DNA of 64,000 nt, taken from contig NZ_CP038143.1 of the NCBI RefSeq assembly GCF_006542375.1, positions 1,860,001-1,924,000 of the forward strand, given 5' to 3'. The notes beneath the pieces were generated by a model. It worked only from the letters and a program-made list of their open reading frames with translations. It was not told the origin of the DNA and did no database searches. This DNA comes from Oecophyllibacter saccharovorans. Lineage in GTDB: Bacteria > Pseudomonadota > Alphaproteobacteria > Acetobacterales > Acetobacteraceae. Position 1 is the first letter of the stretch. Every line of letters begins with the position of its first letter. Of the stretch, positions 9,722 to 18,782 are shown one piece after another. The position numbers and the translations under genes are program-made.

Positions 9722-9796
9722 GGGCGCATAGCTCAGCGGTAGAGCACTACCTTGACATGGTAGGGGTCACAGGTTCAATCCCTGTTGCGCCCACCA
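9722..9796 (+). tRNA. tRNA-Val (anticodon GAC)
   Basis: Complete cloverleaf with encoded CCA: acceptor GGGCGCA/TGCGCCC, D-arm GCTC/GAGC, anticodon stem CTACC/GGTAG around TTGACAT (anticodon GAC, reads GUC/GUU), T-arm ACAGG-TTCAATC-CCTGT. A short T-run follows about 5 bases after the CCA. Confidence 0.97.
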
Positions 9797-10042
9797 TCTG
9801 TTTTTAGCAAGAAAAATGCGAGCAAATACAAGCTTTTAAAGTTTCAAAAAGAGGCTTTGAAGGTTATAAATTTTGTTTAACGGAAGCACTATATTATTCT
9901 TATAACAAAATATAATATTAATTCAATCTCTGTAATTGGAACATCTTAAAGAAAAGAATAATTTTTGTGATAACCTATGAATAGTCCTGTAATCATAAAA
10001 ATGAATTCCATGTGATTAGAAAGAATAAAAAGGAGATGTTCC

Positions 10043-10255
10043 TTGTCAGGAATTCTGGCTGAAGAGATCGATCGCAAGGTTCTGGCAAGTTTCCTTGCGC
10101 GTGTTTTCCTGATCCTGAGTGAAGGGGATCCCACGGTGATCAAGCGGATTCAATCCGAGATCATGCTTTCAGCCGATACCCCGCAGGGTGTGAATTCGGC
10201 CAGTTTTTTTCAGATTATGCTGGATGTTTTTGAAACGGAATCCCGCTCGACTTGA
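10043..10255 (+). CDS. Small hypothetical protein, 70 aa
   Basis: The reading frame begins with TTG at 10043, five bases after a strong AAGGAGAT site, so translation is likely despite the rare start. The protein is mostly helical with hydrophobic faces (VLASFLARVFLIL) and mixed charge, and has no signal peptide or membrane anchor. An AT-rich 245 bp region separates it from the tRNA, which would hold its promoter; the GFOR-like gene follows after about 90 bp. I do not recognise a family. Confidence 0.6.
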   Translation: MSGILAEEIDRKVLASFLARVFLILSEGDPTVIKRIQSEIMLSADTPQGVNSASFFQIMLDVFETESRST

Positions 10256-10346
10256 AGGCATGCGTCCGGGCTTCTAGAGTCATTCCCTTTCTGCCGGCTG
10301 GACCGGTGTGGCGCCACCTCCGCCATTGGTTGAAGGACCCCAGAGC

Positions 10347-11612
10347 ATGACTGACCGTTCCGCAAAACCCGTTACTTTTCAAAATTCTGATACAGGCAGG
10401 GGTGTTTCCCGAAGGCAGGTTCTGGGTGGAATAGGGGGTGGCCTCATAGCCGGGGTCGGTGGAGAGCTTATTGCTTCCAGCTCGGCGAAAGCCGCTGCGC
10501 CGGACCTCCGTACCCACCGGGATGGAGGGCAGACACAGCCGAAAGACCAGCGGAAATTCGGTTATGCCATCGTGGGGCTGGGAAATTATGCCCTTCACCA
10601 GATTCTCCCGGCTTTCGCGGAATGCCGTTATGCCAGACTGACCGCACTGGTCAGTGGGGACCCGGTCAAGGCGCGGCGTATCGGGGCTGAATACGGCATC
10701 GGGCCGGGCCATATCTATTCCTATGAGAATTTTGACAGCATCGCCCGGGACCCGGAAGTGGATGCGGTCTATATTCTCCTGCCGACCGCCCTGCACAGCG
10801 CCATGACAGTGCGTGCCTTCAAGGCCGGCAAGCATGTCTTGTGCGAAACCCCCATGGCGACATCTGTGGGCGACTGCCAGCTCATGCTGGCTGCCAGCAA
10901 GCGCGCCCGCAAATATCTGATGATGGGCTATCGCTGCCATTTCGATCCCCTCACGCTGAAAGCCGTGGCCATGCTGAATGGCGGCGCTGTGGGGGCGAGA
11001 CAGGTGGTCACGACCGATAACAGCGACATCAACGTTCCGCTCTCCGAGGTGGCGCATAGCTGGCGTTTCGACCGCTCGCTTTCAGGCGGAGGGTCGCTGA
11101 TCAATCTGGGGCTTTATGGCGTGAATGGCACGCGCTACCTGCTTGATGAGGATCCGGTGCAGGTTCAGGCCTGCATTCTGCCCAACAAAGACCCGCTTTT
11201 TTCCAGCGTTGAAGATACGGTCGCCTGGACCCTGCTCTACAAGTCCGGTGCAGTGGCGCATGGGTCGTCCTCCTACACCATCAAAGACGCTTCGACTTTC
11301 CGCGTCCTGGGGGACAAAGGAGGGCTCCTGATGGATCCGGCCACCAGTTACTGGGCCAATCGCGTCAGTCTCATCTCGGGAGATGCCACGCAATCATGGG
11401 GCACCCCCCAGTTCACGCTGCCTGCGCTCAACCAGTTCTCGGCCGAACTTGATTACCTGGCGGAATGCGTGGCCCGGCAGCAACCGCCTGTGCGTGCCAG
11501 CGGCCAGGAAGGGCTGCAGGACATGCGGCTTATCACGGCAATGTATGAATCAGCCCATACCGGCCAGCCGGTCAATACCAGCCAGTGGGCTGACTGGCGC
11601 AAAAGCCTTTGA
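10347..11612 (+). CDS. Tat-exported glucose-fructose oxidoreductase-like protein (Gfo/Idh/MocA family), altered active site
   Basis: 421 residues from the ATG at 10347, which has AAGGA upstream. A twin-arginine signal (SRRQVLGG, residues 21-28) and a hydrophobic stretch ending in AKAAAP indicate folded export to the periplasm. The Rossmann motif VGLGNYA lies near 76-82. The rest aligns with Zymomonas GFOR, which couples glucose oxidation to fructose reduction on tightly bound NADP. Two normally conserved active-site positions differ: the EKP motif reads ETP (Thr168) and the Asp of the D-x-G-x-Y motif is Asn253, while Tyr257 remains. It may therefore have altered chemistry or be inactive. GFOR-like ancestry is firm; activity is not. 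Confidence 0.85.
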   Translation: MTDRSAKPVTFQNSDTGRGVSRRQVLGGIGGGLIAGVGGELIASSSAKAAAPDLRTHRDGGQTQPKDQRKFGYAIVGLGNYALHQILPAFAECRYARLTALVSGDPVKARRIGAEYGIGPGHIYSYENFDSIARDPEVDAVYILLPTALHSAMTVRAFKAGKHVLCETPMATSVGDCQLMLAASKRARKYLMMGYRCHFDPLTLKAVAMLNGGAVGARQVVTTDNSDINVPLSEVAHSWRFDRSLSGGGSLINLGLYGVNGTRYLLDEDPVQVQACILPNKDPLFSSVEDTVAWTLLYKSGAVAHGSSSYTIKDASTFRVLGDKGGLLMDPATSYWANRVSLISGDATQSWGTPQFTLPALNQFSAELDYLAECVARQQPPVRASGQEGLQDMRLITAMYESAHTGQPVNTSQWADWRKSL

Positions 11613-11630
11613 GGTCACTTTGGCGCCGCG

Positions 11631-11651
11631 CCTGCCCCTTTCAAGGGCAGG
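11631..11651. terminator. Hairpin between convergent GFOR-like gene and ruvX
   Basis: CCTGCCC / GGGCAGG, 7 bp stem, 7-base loop, lying in the 51 bp between two convergent stops. No T-run on either strand. Confidence 0.4.
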
Positions 11652-11663
11652 GCGTGGTTCCGC

Positions 11664-12128
11664 TCAGGAAGCGGTGGCGTCCAGCCAGCCCTGCAGGGTG
11701 TAGGCAGCCGCCATCTTGTCCACGACTTCATGGCGGCGTTTGCGCGTCATGTCCGCTTCCTGGATCAGGAAACGATTGACGGCACTTGAGGAAAGGCGCT
11801 CATCCCACATGGCGGCGGGGCATTCCAGACGGTCGGAGATATCCTTGGCCCAGTCTGAAGCCGCCCTGGCTGCGGGGCCGAAACTGCCATCCAGCGACAT
11901 GGGCAGCCCCACAACCAGCGCGCCGATCTGGAACTGCGTGCAGAGCGCGGCAAGCTCCTTGACATTGACGGCCATCTTGCCGCGCTTGAGGACAGTCAGC
12001 GGGCTGGCCAGCATGAGGGAAACATCAGACAGGGCGACCCCGATCTGGCGGCTGCCGGGGTCCAGACCCAGGACGCGGTCGGCAGGTTTAAGCAGAGCGC
12101 GAAGCTCCTTTGGATTGAACAGAGTCAT
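11664..12128 (-). CDS. ruvX: Putative pre-16S rRNA nuclease / Holliday-junction resolvase-like protein RuvX (YqgF)
   Basis: 154 residues, normal length. The RNase H-like fold is shown by LGLDPGSRQIGVALSD with catalytic Asp23, VVGLPMSLDG in the middle, and WDERLSS carrying the catalytic Glu near 109. In E. coli YqgF trims the 5' end of 16S rRNA, and the family was earlier proposed as a resolvase. It is divergent from gatCAB, with about 77 bp between starts. Confidence 0.93.
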   Translation of the reverse strand: MTLFNPKELRALLKPADRVLGLDPGSRQIGVALSDVSLMLASPLTVLKRGKMAVNVKELAALCTQFQIGALVVGLPMSLDGSFGPAARAASDWAKDISDRLECPAAMWDERLSSSAVNRFLIQEADMTRKRRHEVVDKMAAAYTLQGWLDATAS

Positions 12129-12205
12129 GTCCCAGCGTTATGATCCCATCCCGAGTTTGAATGCTAGCCTGAATTTTTTCTTTAATTTCATTCGCAGGAT
12201 GAGTC

Positions 12206-12493
12206 ATGTCGCTTGATGCGAAAACGGTGGCGCGGATCGCCAGACTGGCCCGGATCGGCCTTGAAGATGACGAAGTGGCCACCATTCAGGGACAGATGGA
12301 AGGCATCCTCGGCTGGGTGGACCAGCTGAACGAGGTGAATGTTGAAGATGTGCCGCCCATGGTCGGAACCGGGCTGGCGCAGCCCCACCTGCGGCAGGAT
12401 ATGGTAACGGATGGCGATTGCCGTGAAGCCGTGCTGTCCAACGCGCCCGATCGGGTCGGGCCCTTCTTCACTGTGCCGAAGGTGGTGGAATAA
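12206..12493 (+). CDS. gatC: Asp-tRNA(Asn)/Glu-tRNA(Gln) amidotransferase subunit C
   Basis: 95 residues. GatC wraps around GatA and stabilises the GatCAB complex that converts mischarged Glu-tRNA(Gln) or Asp-tRNA(Asn) to the cognate amide. N-terminal [16 protein letters not shown] and C-terminal [23 protein letters not shown]-type ending are characteristic. Its TAA shares one base with the gatA start. Confidence 0.96.
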   Translation: MSLDAKTVARIARLARIGLEDDEVATIQGQMEGILGWVDQLNEVNVEDVPPMVGTGLAQPHLRQDMVTDGDCREAVLSNAPDRVGPFFTVPKVVE

Positions 12494-13980
12494 TGGCTGA
12501 GCTGCATGATTTTACCCTGGCTTCGGCGCGCGATGCGCTGAAAGCGCGTGAGATTTCCGCCCTTGAACTGACCGAAGCCCATCTTGAGGCGATCGAAAAG
12601 CTCGACGATCGTCTCAACAGTTTCATTACCCGTACGCCTGAGCTGGCGCGCGAGCAGGCCCGGCGCGCCGATGAAGCCCTGGCTCGCGGAGAAGGGGGAA
12701 AGCTGTGCGGCATTCCTCTGGGCATCAAGGACCTGTTCGCCACCAAGGGCACGCGCACGACTGCCGCCAGCCGCATCCTGAGCAATTTCATTCCGCCTTA
12801 CGAAAGCACCGTGACAGCCAACCTGCAGAAAGATGGCGGGGTATTCCTGGGCAAGCTCAATCTCGATGAATTCGCGATGGGCTCGACCAACCTGACCTCA
12901 GCTTTCGGCGGGGTGGAAAACCCCTGGAAATACAGCGATTCAGACGCGCGCCTGGTACCGGGCGGCTCTTCAGGCGGCTCCGGCGCTGCTGTCGCGGCTG
13001 GCTTGGTGCTGGGGGCGACCGGCACGGATACAGGCGGCTCGATCCGCCAGCCCGCCGCCTTCTGCGGCATTGCCGGCATCAAGCCGACTTATGGAAGATG
13101 CTCGCGTTTCGGAACGGTGGCTTTCGCAAGCTCCCTGGACCAGGCCGGCCCCATGGCGCGCACCCTGCAGGATTGCGCCATCATGCTGGAATCCATGGCC
13201 GGTTTCGACCCCAAGGATGCCACCAGCGTGGACGTGCCGGTGCCGGACTACGAAGCGGCCCTCGGGCGCGGGGTCAAAGGCATGCGGGTGGGTATTCCCA
13301 GGGAATATCGCCTGGCCGGGCTGGACCCGGAGATTGACGCGCTGTGGGAGCAGGGCATCGCCTGGCTGAAAGAGGCCGGGGCGGAAATCGTCGATGTCTC
13401 CCTGCCACATACCCGTTACGGCCTGCCGACCTATTACATCGTGGCGCTGGCGGAAGCGTCTTCCAACCTGGCACGCTATGACGGCGTCAGGTTTGGCGAG
13501 CGCCAGACGCGCGACACGCTGGACGGCATGTATGAAGCCACGCGCGCTGCCGGCTTCGGCGATGAGGTGAAGCGGCGTATCCTGCTGGGCACTTACGTGC
13601 TGTCTTCGGGCTATTATGACGCCTATTACCTGCGGGCCCAGAAAGTGCGTACGCTTCTGCGTCAGGATTTCCAGAAGGCGTTTGAGAAGGTGGACGTGCT
13701 GCTGACCCCGACCGCGCCTTCCGGGGCGTTCGGCTGGGACGAAAAGCCCACAGATCCCATCCAGGTCTATCTGAATGACGTTTTCACGGTTCCTGCCAGC
13801 CTGGCCGGTGTGCCGGCCCTTTCAGTGCCTGCGGGGCTGAACAGCCGCGGCGTTCCATTGGGGCTGCAGCTGATCGGGCGGGACTTTGAAGAGGAAACCC
13901 TCCTGGCAGCCGGCCATGTTCTGGAACAGGCGGCCAATTTCACCCATCGTCCCACCCTGCATGCGGGAGGTGCAGCATGA
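12493..13980 (+). CDS. gatA: Asp/Glu-tRNA amidotransferase subunit A (amidase)
   Basis: 495 residues. This subunit hydrolyses glutamine and delivers ammonia to GatB. The amidase-signature Ser-cisSer-Lys triad is intact: Lys79 in GIPLGIKD, Ser159 in [10 protein letters not shown], and nucleophile Ser183 in DTGGSIRQP. It sits in the middle of gatCAB with a 1 bp overlap upstream and a 4 bp ATGA overlap with gatB downstream, which should keep subunit production equal. Confidence 0.97.
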   Translation: MAELHDFTLASARDALKAREISALELTEAHLEAIEKLDDRLNSFITRTPELAREQARRADEALARGEGGKLCGIPLGIKDLFATKGTRTTAASRILSNFIPPYESTVTANLQKDGGVFLGKLNLDEFAMGSTNLTSAFGGVENPWKYSDSDARLVPGGSSGGSGAAVAAGLVLGATGTDTGGSIRQPAAFCGIAGIKPTYGRCSRFGTVAFASSLDQAGPMARTLQDCAIMLESMAGFDPKDATSVDVPVPDYEAALGRGVKGMRVGIPREYRLAGLDPEIDALWEQGIAWLKEAGAEIVDVSLPHTRYGLPTYYIVALAEASSNLARYDGVRFGERQTRDTLDGMYEATRAAGFGDEVKRRILLGTYVLSSGYYDAYYLRAQKVRTLLRQDFQKAFEKVDVLLTPTAPSGAFGWDEKPTDPIQVYLNDVFTVPASLAGVPALSVPAGLNSRGVPLGLQLIGRDFEEETLLAAGHVLEQAANFTHRPTLHAGGAA

Positions 13981-15437
13981 GCAGCTATCGAATTACCGGT
14001 GAGACGGGTGAATGGGAAATCGTTGTCGGCCTTGAGGTGCATGCCCAGATCGTCAGCCGGTCAAAGCTCTTTTCAGGCGCTTCAGCCGAATACGGCGCTG
14101 AGCCCAACACACATGTCAGCCTGATTGATGCAGGCTTTCCCGGCATGCTGCCTACGCTGAATGAGGAATGCGTGGCCCAGGCCGTGCGCACGGGGCTGGG
14201 GCTGAAGGCGAAGATCAACCTGTTCAGCCGTTTCGACCGGAAGAACTATTTCTACGCTGACCTGCCGACCGGCTATCAGATCAGCCAGTTTGCCCATCCC
14301 ATCGTGGGGGAAGGGGTGGTCGAGACCGAACTGCCTGACGGCAGCACGGGCAGGGTGGGCATCACCCGCCTGCACATGGAGCAGGATGCCGGCAAGTCCC
14401 TCCATGACCAGGACCCGACACGCTCGTTCATCGACCTGAACCGGGCCGGTGTGGCGCTGATGGAGATCGTGAGCGAGCCTGATATCCGCTCACCTGAAGA
14501 AGCAGGGGCCTATCTGCGCAAGCTGCGACAGATCCTGCGCTATCTCGGCACCTGCGACGGCAACATGGAAGAAGGCTCCATGCGGGCGGATGTGAATGTG
14601 TCTGTCCGCAAACCCGGTGAGGAAGGGTTCCGCACCCGCTGTGAAATCAAGAACGTGAATTCCATCCGTTTCGTGATGCAGGCCATCGAGGTGGAAGCAC
14701 AGCGCCAGGTGGAGATCTGGGAAGCAGGCGGCACTGTGGACCAGGAAACCCGCCTGTTCGATCACGCAAAAGCCGAGACGCGCTCCCTGCGCAACAAGGA
14801 AGACGCGCATGATTACCGCTATTTCCCCGATCCTGATCTTCTGCCTCTGGTCCTGAAACAGGAATGGGTGAATGAACTCAAGGCCGCCCTGCCGGAGCTA
14901 CCCGAAGAAAAGCGGGCGCGCCTGGAGCGCGAGTATGGCGTGACCCGTTATGAATCCGGGGTGCTGGCTGCTGAACAGGCAGTGGCTGATTTTTACGAGG
15001 AAGTGGCGCGTGATGCAGACGCGCGCCTGGCTACCAACTGGATGCTGGGTGACTTTTTTGCCGCCCTGAACCGGACCGGCCGTTCCATTGAGGACAGCCC
15101 GGTTTCCGCCAAGGGCTTGCGGGAACTTCTGGGCCTCATCAGTGATTCCACCATCAACGGGAAAATCGCCAAGGAAGTGCTTGAAGACATGGTGGAGACC
15201 GGCGAGAGCGCCAGCGCCATCGTGGACCGCAAGGGGCTGCGTCAGGTGACCGATACCGGCGCCATTGAAAAAGCCATTGCAGACATTCTGGCAGCCAATG
15301 CCGATAAGGTGGCCGAATACAAGGGTGGCAAGGAAAAGCTTTTCGGCTTCTTTGTGGGTCAGACCATGAAAGCCATGAAAGGAAAAGCCAACCCGGCCAT
15401 GGTCAATGAGCTCCTCAAAAAGCTCCTTGCCGGCTGA
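13977..15437 (+). CDS. gatB: Asp/Glu-tRNA amidotransferase subunit B
   Basis: 486 residues. GatB phosphorylates the side chain of the misacylated amino acid and amidates it with ammonia from GatA. Seen are [12 protein letters not shown] at the N-terminus, [25 protein letters not shown], and the C-terminal YqeY-like tail ending in [18 protein letters not shown] that binds tRNA. It ends the operon; tRNA-Ser(GCT) lies about 80 bp downstream. Confidence 0.97.
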   Translation: MSSYRITGETGEWEIVVGLEVHAQIVSRSKLFSGASAEYGAEPNTHVSLIDAGFPGMLPTLNEECVAQAVRTGLGLKAKINLFSRFDRKNYFYADLPTGYQISQFAHPIVGEGVVETELPDGSTGRVGITRLHMEQDAGKSLHDQDPTRSFIDLNRAGVALMEIVSEPDIRSPEEAGAYLRKLRQILRYLGTCDGNMEEGSMRADVNVSVRKPGEEGFRTRCEIKNVNSIRFVMQAIEVEAQRQVEIWEAGGTVDQETRLFDHAKAETRSLRNKEDAHDYRYFPDPDLLPLVLKQEWVNELKAALPELPEEKRARLEREYGVTRYESGVLAAEQAVADFYEEVARDADARLATNWMLGDFFAALNRTGRSIEDSPVSAKGLRELLGLISDSTINGKIAKEVLEDMVETGESASAIVDRKGLRQVTDTGAIEKAIADILAANADKVAEYKGGKEKLFGFFVGQTMKAMKGKANPAMVNELLKKLLAG

Positions 15438-15520
15438 GGATAGCTGTTCTTGAAGGTTGACTTTAAGCGGGTTTTCCCTTAAGAACACTCCTGCAAACGC
15501 CGTGTAAACGCGTAGGACGC

Positions 15521-15612
15521 GGAGGGGTGGCCGAGAGGCTGAAGGCGGCGGTTTGCTAAATCGTTATACGTCGAAAGGCGTATCGTGGGTTCGAATCCCA
15601 TCCCCTCCGCCA
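15521..15612 (+). tRNA. tRNA-Ser (anticodon GCT)
   Basis: Class II tRNA, 92 nt with encoded CCA. Acceptor GGAGGGG/CCCCTCC, anticodon loop TTGCTAA (GCT, reads AGC/AGU), a long variable arm (TACGTCGAAAGGCGTA) and T-arm GTGGG-TTCGAAT-CCCAT. A clear terminator follows. Confidence 0.96.
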
Positions 15613-15647
15613 GCGCACCATCCGCCTACATTCGAATACGACCGAAC

Positions 15648-15673
15648 AAGCGCAGGAAACTGCGCTTTTTTTT
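15648..15673 (+). terminator. Intrinsic terminator of tRNA-Ser(GCT)
   Basis: AAGCGCAG-GAAA-CTGCGCTT with a stable GAAA tetraloop, followed by a run of eight T including the stem end. Textbook rho-independent structure 36 bp after the tRNA. Confidence 0.92.
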
Positions 15674-15773
15674 GTCCGGTAGTTCTTCAAGGCTCTTTCC
15701 GACGGTGGCTTAAATCCTTCATGGTAAGCAGCGGTTGCCTTAGGCGGCCGGCCTTCCTCTGGCGTGGAATTTC

Positions 15774-16100
15774 CTATTTGGGGAAATAATGCCCCAATGG
15801 TCCAGGGCAGTAAATCAAAGCAGAAGCCTCTGTGCAGTAGAGAAAGGTCGTCGGTTTCATCGCTGCCTCAGGATAAGCTGCAGCCCCCCGGTATTTGCCC
15901 CAGGCTCGTCTGATGACATTTTTGGCAGCGTTCAAGTGCTTCCGCTCAATAGGCCACCTTATCAGACGTATAGATTGACCGACTGCATTGGGACAGGAGG
16001 TAAAAACAGCTTTTCCTCTAGAGCCGTGCTGTACGGCAGGCTGCTTCCTATGAGGTGGCAGGAGAAGAGGGCGAGAGATTGAATTAGGGGCTGGGGTAGG
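15774..16100 (-). pseudogene. Possible transposase (TnpB-like) C-terminal remnant in a gene-poor stretch
   Basis: The interval 15674-16215 has no convincing gene. On the minus strand one frame stays open for about 100 codons to a TAG at 15774-15776, with no good start or ribosome-binding site. It contains ERKHLNAAKNVIRRAWG, which recalls the D-x-NAAKNI segment after the zinc ribbon of TnpB/OrfB transposases, and a preceding TSCPN. The zinc-binding CxxC pairs are not complete. The resemblance is short and may be accidental. A plus-strand frame at 15789-16082 overlaps it and is no more convincing. Confidence 0.22.
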
Positions 16101-16215
16101 AGTCAGTCTTCTTTAAGATTCATAAAAAATAAACCTTTTATTGAGATTATATTGGTAAATGAAATGTATGATTAAGCACTCTTAAATACCGAATAAAGCC
16201 AAAGGATTTCTCAAA

Positions 16216-16629
16216 ATGTGCGAAATTATCAACGCTCGAGGTGCGTCCGAAATTCGCAGTGTTCGTCCGGAATGGAAGCAAGGTCAGGCCGGTGACAAGC
16301 AGAGAGAGGCCATGAGCACCAATTCCTCTGCAGCCCTTACCATATCCCCCTCCTATTCAGAGGAGGAGCTCATTGCTTTGGGAAAGAGAACGGCAAGTGA
16401 GGGCGCAAACGAGTTCCTGTCCAATCGCCATCAGGCGCAAGAAGATGAAGTTATTGCCTGGGCCTTCGACATTGGTTTTGCCTCTGGCCTGAGATATGGG
16501 CTGCTCACAAAAGGCGAAGAGATAACGGAAGAAAATCCCCTGGTAAGTTTCCTCCTCACCAAAGTTGATGAGATCATGGAGGAAGCACGCGTGCTGCTTA
16601 TGGAAGGTCCCCAAGAGAGCGCCGAATGA
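16216..16629 (+). CDS. Hypothetical acidic protein, 137 aa
   Basis: The ATG at 16216 follows AAAGGA with 8-base spacing; an internal ATG at 16312 (after GAGAGG) would give 105 residues. From about residue 48 it has a predicted helical, Glu-rich body (SEEELIALGKRTASEGANE, then FDIGFASGLRYGLL and a final long amphipathic helix). There are no signal peptide, membrane segments or recognisable motifs. The gene is preceded by a very AT-rich 100 bp promoter region and followed by a terminator-like hairpin, so it appears to be a single transcription unit. Function unknown. Confidence 0.6.
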   Translation: MCEIINARGASEIRSVRPEWKQGQAGDKQREAMSTNSSAALTISPSYSEEELIALGKRTASEGANEFLSNRHQAQEDEVIAWAFDIGFASGLRYGLLTKGEEITEENPLVSFLLTKVDEIMEEARVLLMEGPQESAE

Positions 16630-16731
16630 TTCACTAGATCTGTACTGACCTCAAGCAGGATAGTGGCGAATCGCTGCAAGTCCGCTTCTGGATCTGCCTT
16701 CAGCCACAAGAAGACCCATAAGAAGACATTG

Positions 16732-16790
16732 AACCGTTTTTCCTCTTTCGGCCTTACCCGATAGGCTTGATAGAGAAAGAACGGTTTTTT
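16732..16790 (+). terminator. Terminator-like long hairpin with T-run
   Basis: AACCGTT at 16732-16738 pairs with AACGGTT at 16780-16786, extended by imperfect pyrimidine/purine pairing (TTTCcTCT with AGAGAAA), and the 3' arm runs into six T. It lies about 100 bp after the 137-aa gene. Confidence 0.6.
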
Positions 16791-16932
16791 ATGTGGCGCT
16801 CAGCTCTTTTCAGGTCTTTTATAGAGGCTTCCATATCCCTGCATGGCTGATTGGGATATGAATAAAAAGAGAGATATTTCAGCTGGCGGGCCGGGTGAGG
16901 GCTGGCTGATGGTGGAGGAAGAGGGGCGGATC

Positions 16933-17556
16933 ATGTGGAAACCGAATTTCAGGGCTGTAGGCACGCTGGCGCTGGGAAGCGCTTTAATAGGGGGCGTGTT
17001 GCTGGCTTCTTCCGCCTGGGCGCAGCTGGCCGTGCCGATCAATCCCACCCGCGTTGACCCCGCCTGGATCGACAGTGTCACGCATACGAAGCTGCTTGAA
17101 TATGGCGGCAACTGGTATTGTGCCCTCAGCCAGGAAGGGCGCTATGGGTGTGATAGCATGCAGAAGGCCCCTGGTCTTTCACTCTTCCTGGGAAAAGACC
17201 ACACCTTGAGTGTAGGCGTGTTGTTCGCCTTCGGGCCGGGAACGCCACATGATACGCAGGTTGTCAGTCTTTCCTTTCCGAGCGGCTACACCCTGGGCTT
17301 TCATGATTCTCCCTTTCATGTCCTGAGCTCTTCAGAGATCGGACCTTTCGTCAAAGCCCTGACTTCCAACAAGGTCGTTATTATTCACACGGCTGACGGA
17401 CATGACTGGCCCATCTCCCTGCTGGGCATAGACAAGGCCGTAGAGGCGACCCGCTTTTACGTCCGCGAGCACAATATTCCCGTTCCCTCTGAATTCATGG
17501 CCTCAGCGCATTTGAAGCCAGGTGACCGCAAGGTAAGCGTCAGCGTTTCACAGTAA
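16933..17556 (+). CDS. Secreted hypothetical protein, 207 aa (possibly IalB-like)
   Basis: Starting at ATG 16933 (AGAGGGG 7 bases upstream), the first 31 residues form a classical signal peptide ending ASSAWAQ, so the product should be periplasmic or exported. The mature part has a Cys pair (WYCALSQEGRYGCD) suited to a disulfide and alternating beta-type sequence. The C-terminal part (FVKALTSNKVVIIHTADG...ISLLGIDKAVEATRFYV) loosely resembles the ending of invasion-associated locus B proteins. I do not regard that as proven. Longer frames up to 16843 exist but would hide the signal peptide. Confidence 0.65.
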   Translation: MWKPNFRAVGTLALGSALIGGVLLASSAWAQLAVPINPTRVDPAWIDSVTHTKLLEYGGNWYCALSQEGRYGCDSMQKAPGLSLFLGKDHTLSVGVLFAFGPGTPHDTQVVSLSFPSGYTLGFHDSPFHVLSSSEIGPFVKALTSNKVVIIHTADGHDWPISLLGIDKAVEATRFYVREHNIPVPSEFMASAHLKPGDRKVSVSVSQ

Positions 17557-17680
17557 GGCGGCAAAGGTAGGAAAACGGCCAGGACTGCTTGTGGCTTTTC
17601 TCAGAGAAGCGCTACGCTCTTTCAGGGAGGAATCAGTCCTCCTTGTCGCGTTAACGCGCTTAATTTGAAGGGAAGATCCA

Positions 17681-17917
17681 ATGACATTAGAGGACTTCAA
17701 AGCAATCCTGGCTGAATTCCTGACTTCAGGTAGCGATATGATGAATATCTGGCGCCGTAACGGGTACCATTCTGTCGTGTGCAAGGAACATGAAGATCTG
17801 AAGATCGTGGGTGAAAATCTGGTTATTTCTCCCAAATCCGGTCCGGCCCGCAAGGTATACACGTCTATTGACGCTATTGAATGCATTTCCTTTGCTGAAC
17901 GAGGCAGCTGCAAATAA
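17681..17917 (+). CDS. Small hypothetical protein upstream of the secreted nuclease, 78 aa
   Basis: ATG at 17681 with AAGGGAAG upstream. The 78 residues contain a helical start (LEDFKAILAEFLTSG), then NIWRRNGYHSVVCKEHEDLKI and a beta-like second half with two further cysteines. It has no signal peptide, so it is cytoplasmic. The stop lies only 22 bp before the endonuclease start, suggesting one transcript. No family recognised. A role linked to the nuclease is a guess from position only. Confidence 0.55.
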   Translation: MTLEDFKAILAEFLTSGSDMMNIWRRNGYHSVVCKEHEDLKIVGENLVISPKSGPARKVYTSIDAIECISFAERGSCK

Positions 17918-17939
17918 CGTCTTCAATTCCTCAATAGGG

Positions 17940-18782
17940 ATGAAGAGGTCTGTTTACTGGATTTTCTCCAGAATTTCTCTTGCAGGCCTCTTTGCTTTAA
18001 TGGCTGCGCCAGCTGTGGCGGCCCCGCAGGATAATTGCAGCTGGCTCGGACCGGGACAGCTTCTGCCCCAATCCGGCCAGCTGCTTTGCAGTGATGAATT
18101 CGCCGTTGGTTATTCAGCGTCTGACCGGGAACCGCTTTGGTCAGCTGAGCATCTGACAGCAGAAACGCTGCAACAGGCCGAGGCCTTGCATCATCGCCCT
18201 GACGGTTTTCACGCCGATAAGCGCCTGCCTGAGACAGAACGGTCCGAGCTGGATGACTATGCCCGTTCAGGCTGGGGGCGGGGACATCTGGCACCAAGCG
18301 GCGACATGTCGTCCTGGGCGGCACGAAAGCAGAGTTTCACGCTCAGTAATGTCATCCCCCAGAATGAAACCCTGAATTCAGGCAGGTGGGAAAAGATCGA
18401 AGCTGCAACCAGGCGTCTGGCCTGGAGGGATGGGGAACTTTATGTCGTGACAGGACCTGCCTTCCGGGAAGCACGTGGCTTCATAGGGCCTGATCGGGTG
18501 CGCGTTCCTTCCTCGATATGGAAAGCGGTTTATGATCCCCGCCGAAGGGCAACGAGCGTGGTCGTCTGCCGCAATGAAACGCGTACCCATTGCGCTCAGG
18601 GTCCCGTCAACGGCTTGGAGCGTATCACGGGGATTGATCCCTTTCCCGGGTTGCCGCTCCAGATCCGGGACCATTATGTGCCTTTACCGTTGCTGCCCGT
18701 CCGAACCACCGAAGACAGGTGGCCTGTTTACCGACACCGGAAACAGAAAATAGCCAGCTGGTTTGAAAGACTGCTTCAGTAA
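17940..18782 (+). CDS. Secreted DNA/RNA non-specific endonuclease (NucA/NUC1 family)
   Basis: 280 residues. The signal peptide (KRSVYWIFSR plus hydrophobic core, cleavage after APAVAA near 28) indicates export. The His-Me finger active site is present as GRGHLAPSGDM at 113-123, the counterpart of DRGH(L)AP, with general-base His116, and the Mg2+ ligand region NVIPQNETLNSGRWEKIE at 138-154. Two cysteine pairs fit an oxidised periplasmic fold. Such enzymes degrade DNA and RNA for nutrient recovery or defence. It is preceded by a 78-aa gene 22 bp upstream. No NuiA-like inhibitor is visible. Confidence 0.9.
   Translation: MKRSVYWIFSRISLAGLFALMAAPAVAAPQDNCSWLGPGQLLPQSGQLLCSDEFAVGYSASDREPLWSAEHLTAETLQQAEALHHRPDGFHADKRLPETERSELDDYARSGWGRGHLAPSGDMSSWAARKQSFTLSNVIPQNETLNSGRWEKIEAATRRLAWRDGELYVVTGPAFREARGFIGPDRVRVPSSIWKAVYDPRRRATSVVVCRNETRTHCAQGPVNGLERITGIDPFPGLPLQIRDHYVPLPLLPVRTTEDRWPVYRHRKQKIASWFERLLQ

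Noticed and set aside
10215-11057. Long minus-strand open frame (280 codons) opposite the GFOR-like gene
   Set aside because: Antisense shadow of a clearly coding gene in a GC-rich genome; the translation has no family features and no start site context.
15521-15612. tRNA-Ser(GCT) as a phage or island attachment site
   Set aside because: I found no second copy of its 3' end downstream and no integrase gene in the window.
15789-16082. Plus-strand frame of 97 codons with GGGGAAATA before its ATG
   Set aside because: The upstream purines look like a ribosome site, but the translation is Ser/Arg/Cys-rich and unlike local coding sequence; the minus-strand frame in the same place is a competing, equally weak reading.
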